NCBI GenBank assembly: GCA_002369495.1
Contig: DFFD01000132.1
Span: forward strand, 1-9,298
DNA: 9,298 nt
Source: Lachnospiraceae bacterium UBA3785
GTDB taxonomy: Bacteria > Bacillota > Clostridia > Lachnospirales > Lachnospiraceae
Direction of reading: 5' to 3'
Shown piece after piece: positions 6,755-9,298 of this stretch. A program made the translations under genes and the position numbers. Position 1 is the first letter of the stretch; each line of letters starts with the position of its first letter. The notes under the pieces were generated by a model that was not told where the DNA came from, ran no database searches, and saw only the letters and a list, made by a program, of their open reading frames with translations.

Positions 6755-8104
6755 TTAAAAACGAACGACTGTGAGATTCAGCATGTGCCCCAGTATCTCG
6801 AGGCTGTCCGCGGCGTCCCCGTAGATCACCGCGTAGTGCGGCTCAAAGCCGGCTTCGACGGTCTTTTTTACGATCTCCTCCGCACTCACATCGGTCCTGA
6901 CCGTCATGGAGGTCCCGAGGAACTGCTTCGGCTTATCGAGCGCTTCGCCGGAGGCGATGAGGAAACGGAATTCTCCCTCCGGGGATTTCCCGACCCGGAA
7001 AATCGTGACCCGCGGCGCCGCCTTGCACCCGAACTCGAGCGTCGGGCCGATATGGCGGTTGCAGTGCTCCCCGATCACGGCTCCCGTGTCCGTCCGCGCA
7101 AGCGAGCAGGCGGCTGTGCCGCAGTGCCAGAAGGTGATCGTGTTTTCATTTTCATCGAGAGAGACCGGATCGCCGAAAAATGCCGGCTGCCCCGTAAGCT
7201 GCATCCCCATGTACATCGAGAGCGCCCCGTACGCGTCCGCCTCGCAGGCCGCCGCGACGCCGAGGTCGCCCAGGACGCCCAGGACGGTGCAGACCGGCGT
7301 CCCGAAGGACGTAAAGAAATCCGGCCAGCAGCGGGAGGCCAGCGCGCCGATCCCGTTCTCCTTCACAAACTCATCGTAGGCTCTGTAGAGCCTCGCGAAA
7401 TCCTTCCTGTTCTTCTCCGGAGTCTTCTCAAGGCCGACCGTCCGCGCTTCCGCGTCCGCAAGATACGCCGCACAGTCCTCATCGGAGTAAGCTTTCGCCC
7501 GCTCGATGAGCTCGCGCGCCTCGATGGACATGAGCCGCACGCCGAAGACCTTCAGCATCTCCGCGTCCATTGCACGCCCGAAGCCGAAGCCCTGCGGCGT
7601 ATGTCCGATTGCGGCGAGGTTCAGCGATTTAAGCTTAAGTTTAAGCTCCGCCGCCGCGACCGCCGCCGCAAGCTTCACCCGAACCTGTTCCTCTTCGGGA
7701 GCCCCGAAGATGAACGTGAGCGGCTCCTTCTTAAACTGCCGGATCGTGTTCGCCGCCGAGTAGGCGCCCGTCAGCGAGTTGAGGCGCAGCCGTCCGCCGT
7801 CGATCACAGGCTCCCTCAGCGCCCAGAGGACGATCGGGACCTCCGGAAAACGGTGCAGCACCTCGGAAGCGTAGGCCGCGTTCGCGAAGGTCACGTTCTG
7901 GAGCACGATAAGATCCGGATCAGCCGTATCCATGAACGCATTGAGGAGGTCCGTCGAGAGGAGCATTTTCTCCGACACGCGGGTGTTTTCGCAAAGTCCG
8001 GTGAGGAGCTCCGCGGATTTTTTGAATTCATTTTCCGCGCTCGGAAGGTGAAAGGTCGGAACGCCGACCGGCAGGTAAATTACTTCAAATTTCTTCGTGT
8101 TCAT
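6755..8104 (-). CDS. L-fucose/L-arabinose isomerase-like ketol isomerase, candidate sulfoquinovose isomerase
   Basis: This 449-aa protein starts at ATG 8102-8104, overlapping the reductase stop by four bases (ATGA). It matches the layout of the L-fucose isomerase-related family (COG2407 type): an alpha/beta N-terminal half (VIYLPVGVP; LIVLQN near 65-70; VLWALREP near 92-99), then a C-terminal half with metal-site candidates in ACEADAYGA (Glu288), FFGDPVSLDE (Asp312) and ITFWHCG (His327). Family enzymes are metal-dependent aldose-ketose isomerases. Next to a transaldolase and a YihU-like reductase, the best guess is conversion of sulfoquinovose to sulfofructose, the first step of transaldolase-type sulfoglycolysis (sftI/sqvD role). 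A role with another hexose or deoxysugar cannot be excluded. An unusual KLKLK stretch near residues 155-159 follows an Ala-rich helix. Confidence 0.85.
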   Translation of the reverse strand: MNTKKFEVIYLPVGVPTFHLPSAENEFKKSAELLTGLCENTRVSEKMLLSTDLLNAFMDTADPDLIVLQNVTFANAAYASEVLHRFPEVPIVLWALREPVIDGGRLRLNSLTGAYSAANTIRQFKKEPLTFIFGAPEEEQVRVKLAAAVAAAELKLKLKSLNLAAIGHTPQGFGFGRAMDAEMLKVFGVRLMSIEARELIERAKAYSDEDCAAYLADAEARTVGLEKTPEKNRKDFARLYRAYDEFVKENGIGALASRCWPDFFTSFGTPVCTVLGVLGDLGVAAACEADAYGALSMYMGMQLTGQPAFFGDPVSLDENENTITFWHCGTAACSLARTDTGAVIGEHCNRHIGPTLEFGCKAAPRVTIFRVGKSPEGEFRFLIASGEALDKPKQFLGTSMTVRTDVSAEEIVKKTVEAGFEPHYAVIYGDAADSLEILGHMLNLTVVRF

Positions 8105-8958
8105 TCCCCGCGCACCACCTTCACGGTCGCGCAGAAATCTTCCTTCCCGAGACCCATCTCGAGCGCCTTGTCGTAGACCCGCACGGTGTTCCTGAGGCCC
8201 GGCATCTCAAATCCGCACTCCTCCGCGAGCTTTTCGCAGATGTGGACGTCCTTGTGTTCATTTTCAATGGAAAATGCCGTGCTGTAATCCTCCCTCGCGA
8301 GCGCATCCTTCTTGGAGTCGAGGTACCAGTTGCCCGCGCCGCCCATGGAAATTGCCTTCGCGTAGGTCAGGATGTCGATCCCGTTCAGCCGCGCGAGCGA
8401 GGAGGTCTCGTTGACCCCGTTCTGGATCTGCGCGACCAGCGCGTTGTGGCAGATCTTCATGACAAGGCCCTTGCCGTTGCCGCCGAGGCGGAGCACATTT
8501 TCGCCCATGTAGAGGAGGATCGGGCGCATTTTCTCATAAGCCTCCTCAGAGCCGCCGACATAGATCCCGAGCTTGCCCGCGATCGCGGCCGGCTTGCTCT
8601 TCACGACCGGCGCGTCGATGAACTCAGCCCCCGTGGCTTTGACCATCTCCGAGATCTCCACCGAGACCGCCGGATCGATCGTGCTCATGTCGATGCAGGT
8701 CTTGCCTGCCTTGAGCGCCGGCAGGATCCCGGTGTAGACTGCCCGCGAGTGCTCCGAGCGCGGCACCATGGAAATGAACACATCCGCCTTCTCCGCCGCC
8801 TCCAGCGCGCTCCCGCACGGGCAGCCGCCCAGTTTTGCCAGCTTTTCGGTCTTCTCCGGCACAACGTCGAAGACGTAGACCGTATCGTCGTGCTTTTTAA
8901 TAATGTTTTCACACATGGACTCGCCCATGATGCCGAGCCCCACAAATGCAATTTTCAT
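8101..8958 (-). CDS. NAD(P)-dependent beta-hydroxyacid dehydrogenase, candidate sulfolactaldehyde reductase
   Basis: This 285-aa protein of the 3-hydroxyisobutyrate dehydrogenase / 6-phosphogluconate dehydrogenase superfamily starts at ATG 8956-8958 behind GGAGG, ten bases after the transaldolase stop. Residues 1-12 form the Rossmann start (GLGIMG, 7-12), with Asp31 ending the second strand, which suggests NAD(H). IDMSTIDP (89-96) is a family motif, the catalytic lysine is Lys168 in MKICHN, and HKD (235-237) is canonical. The usual substrate motif Ser-Gly-Gly after DAPV is replaced by VKSKP (119-123), as in E. coli YihU, where GRTS stands there; Lys120 aligns with YihU Arg123. Two other YihU sulfonate contacts differ: Asn174 is His171 and Ser178 is Val175. 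The likely reaction is sulfolactaldehyde to 2,3-dihydroxypropanesulfonate with NADH. A related small aldehyde or acid is the alternative. Confidence 0.88.
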   Translation of the reverse strand: MKIAFVGLGIMGESMCENIIKKHDDTVYVFDVVPEKTEKLAKLGGCPCGSALEAAEKADVFISMVPRSEHSRAVYTGILPALKAGKTCIDMSTIDPAVSVEISEMVKATGAEFIDAPVVKSKPAAIAGKLGIYVGGSEEAYEKMRPILLYMGENVLRLGGNGKGLVMKICHNALVAQIQNGVNETSSLARLNGIDILTYAKAISMGGAGNWYLDSKKDALAREDYSTAFSIENEHKDVHICEKLAEECGFEMPGLRNTVRVYDKALEMGLGKEDFCATVKVVRGE

Positions 8959-8968
8959 CTCGTCCTCC

Positions 8969-9298
8969 TCACTTTGCCGTGTGATCCCAGGCGTCGCGGA
9001 AGGTGTCCATGCCCTGGCGGGTGTACGGATGCACCATCGAATCCTGGTAGACCGAAAGTCCTGCCGTCACGATGTCGGCTCCCGCCAGCGCGCAGTCCGC
9101 CATCTGCTTGCCGGTCCGGATCGCCGCGCAGATGATCTGGGTCTTCCCGTAGAAGCCGTAGTTCTTGTAGATCTGCACGATATCCGCGATGTACTGCCTG
9201 CAGTCTTCTCCGTTCGCTTCCTTCCAGCCGATGAACGGAGAAACGAAGAGCGAGCCGTTCTTCGCGGGCAGAAGCGCCTGGCTCACGGAAAATACAAG
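8969..9298 (-). CDS. TalC/FSA-type transaldolase, C-terminal part; candidate sulfofructose transaldolase
   Basis: The frame is open from the right window edge (first full codon 9296-9298) to TGA 8971-8969, giving the last 109 residues. FSVSQALLPAKNG, FVSPFIGWKEANG, IYKNYGF, QIICAAIRTGKQ and GADIVTAGLSVYQ follow the TalC / fructose-6-phosphate aldolase pattern through the final strands of the barrel and the C-terminal helix. The Schiff-base lysine should lie upstream, outside the window. Two positions matter: SPFIGW has Trp (9224-9226) where FSA has phosphate-binding Arg134, and CAAIR has Ala (9122-9124) where FSA has Ser166. Losing both phosphate contacts fits a non-phosphorylated substrate such as sulfofructose, whose cleavage gives sulfolactaldehyde and passes a three-carbon unit to glyceraldehyde-3-phosphate. 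It is the most upstream visible gene of the four-gene operon. Confidence 0.88.
   Translation of the reverse strand, partial: LVFSVSQALLPAKNGSLFVSPFIGWKEANGEDCRQYIADIVQIYKNYGFYGKTQIICAAIRTGKQMADCALAGADIVTAGLSVYQDSMVHPYTRQGMDTFRDAWDHTAK

Noticed and set aside
7626..7647. Repetitive TTTAAGCTTAAGTTTAAGCT stretch
   Set aside because: It encodes the KLKLK segment of the isomerase in frame and is too short to be called a functional repeat.
5477..8176. 899-codon open frame on the + strand
   Set aside because: It is antisense to the ROK repressor and the isomerase, which have clear family motifs and ribosome binding sites. The translation is Arg/Pro/Asp-rich with no family pattern, as expected for a GC-rich shadow frame.
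8242..9135. 297-codon open frame on the + strand
   Set aside because: It is antisense to the reductase and transaldolase, has low-complexity Arg/Asp/Ala composition and no ribosome binding site.
1..9298. CRISPR arrays, tRNA or rRNA genes, insertion sequences
   Set aside because: I saw no regularly spaced repeats, cloverleaf-like sequences, rRNA motifs, transposase genes or flanking terminal repeats on either strand.

Overview
The window looks like a high-GC segment of a gut-type Clostridia genome (Lachnospiraceae or Oscillospiraceae-like). This rests on strong AGGAGG-type ribosome binding sites, tight operons with ATGA and TAATG overlaps, a MalY/PatB aminotransferase, a ROK regulator and an anaerobe-style sugar cluster. 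The assignment is inference, because there is no rRNA or other taxonomic marker here.

Left part (1-4271, + strand). The end of an EamA/DMT-family transporter (1-206) is followed after only 20 bases by a compact unit. Gene 1 is a 323-aa protein with two helix-turn-helix-like segments. Gene 2 is a 718-aa NB-ARC/STAND ATPase with a C-terminal TPR-like region, overlapping gene 1 by 8 bases. Gene 3 is a 39-residue basic peptide whose ATG shares a base with the STAND stop codon. After a 179-base gap comes a 180-aa membrane protein, then a very strong hairpin-plus-T-run terminator. This is the least explained part of the window. It is organised like a STAND sensor or regulator module, but the STAND protein carries no recognisable effector domain, so any output must lie in a partner protein. 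Its codon use is less biased to G/C-ending codons than the flanking genes, which suggests separate acquisition.

Middle (4272-5609, + strand). A complete PLP-dependent MalY/PatB-type C-S lyase/aminotransferase (400 aa) has its own possible promoter and a 5' UTR hairpin. It converges on the next operon with a 17-base gap.

Right part (5627-9298, - strand). One tightly packed operon reads, in transcription order: transaldolase (3' part only) -> 3-hydroxyisobutyrate-dehydrogenase-type reductase -> L-fucose-isomerase-like sugar isomerase -> ROK repressor. An isomerase, a TalC/FSA-type transaldolase and a YihU-like reductase are the three core steps of transaldolase-dependent sulfoglycolysis: sulfoquinovose to sulfofructose, then to sulfolactaldehyde, then to dihydroxypropanesulfonate. 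In support, the two phosphate-cavity positions of the FSA/TalC family are changed in the transaldolase (Arg to Trp and Ser to Ala), and the reductase has Lys at the position of the YihU sulfonate-binding Arg in place of the usual Ser-Gly-Gly motif. The pathway assignment is inference from context and residues. Neither a sulfoquinovosidase nor a transporter is inside the window.
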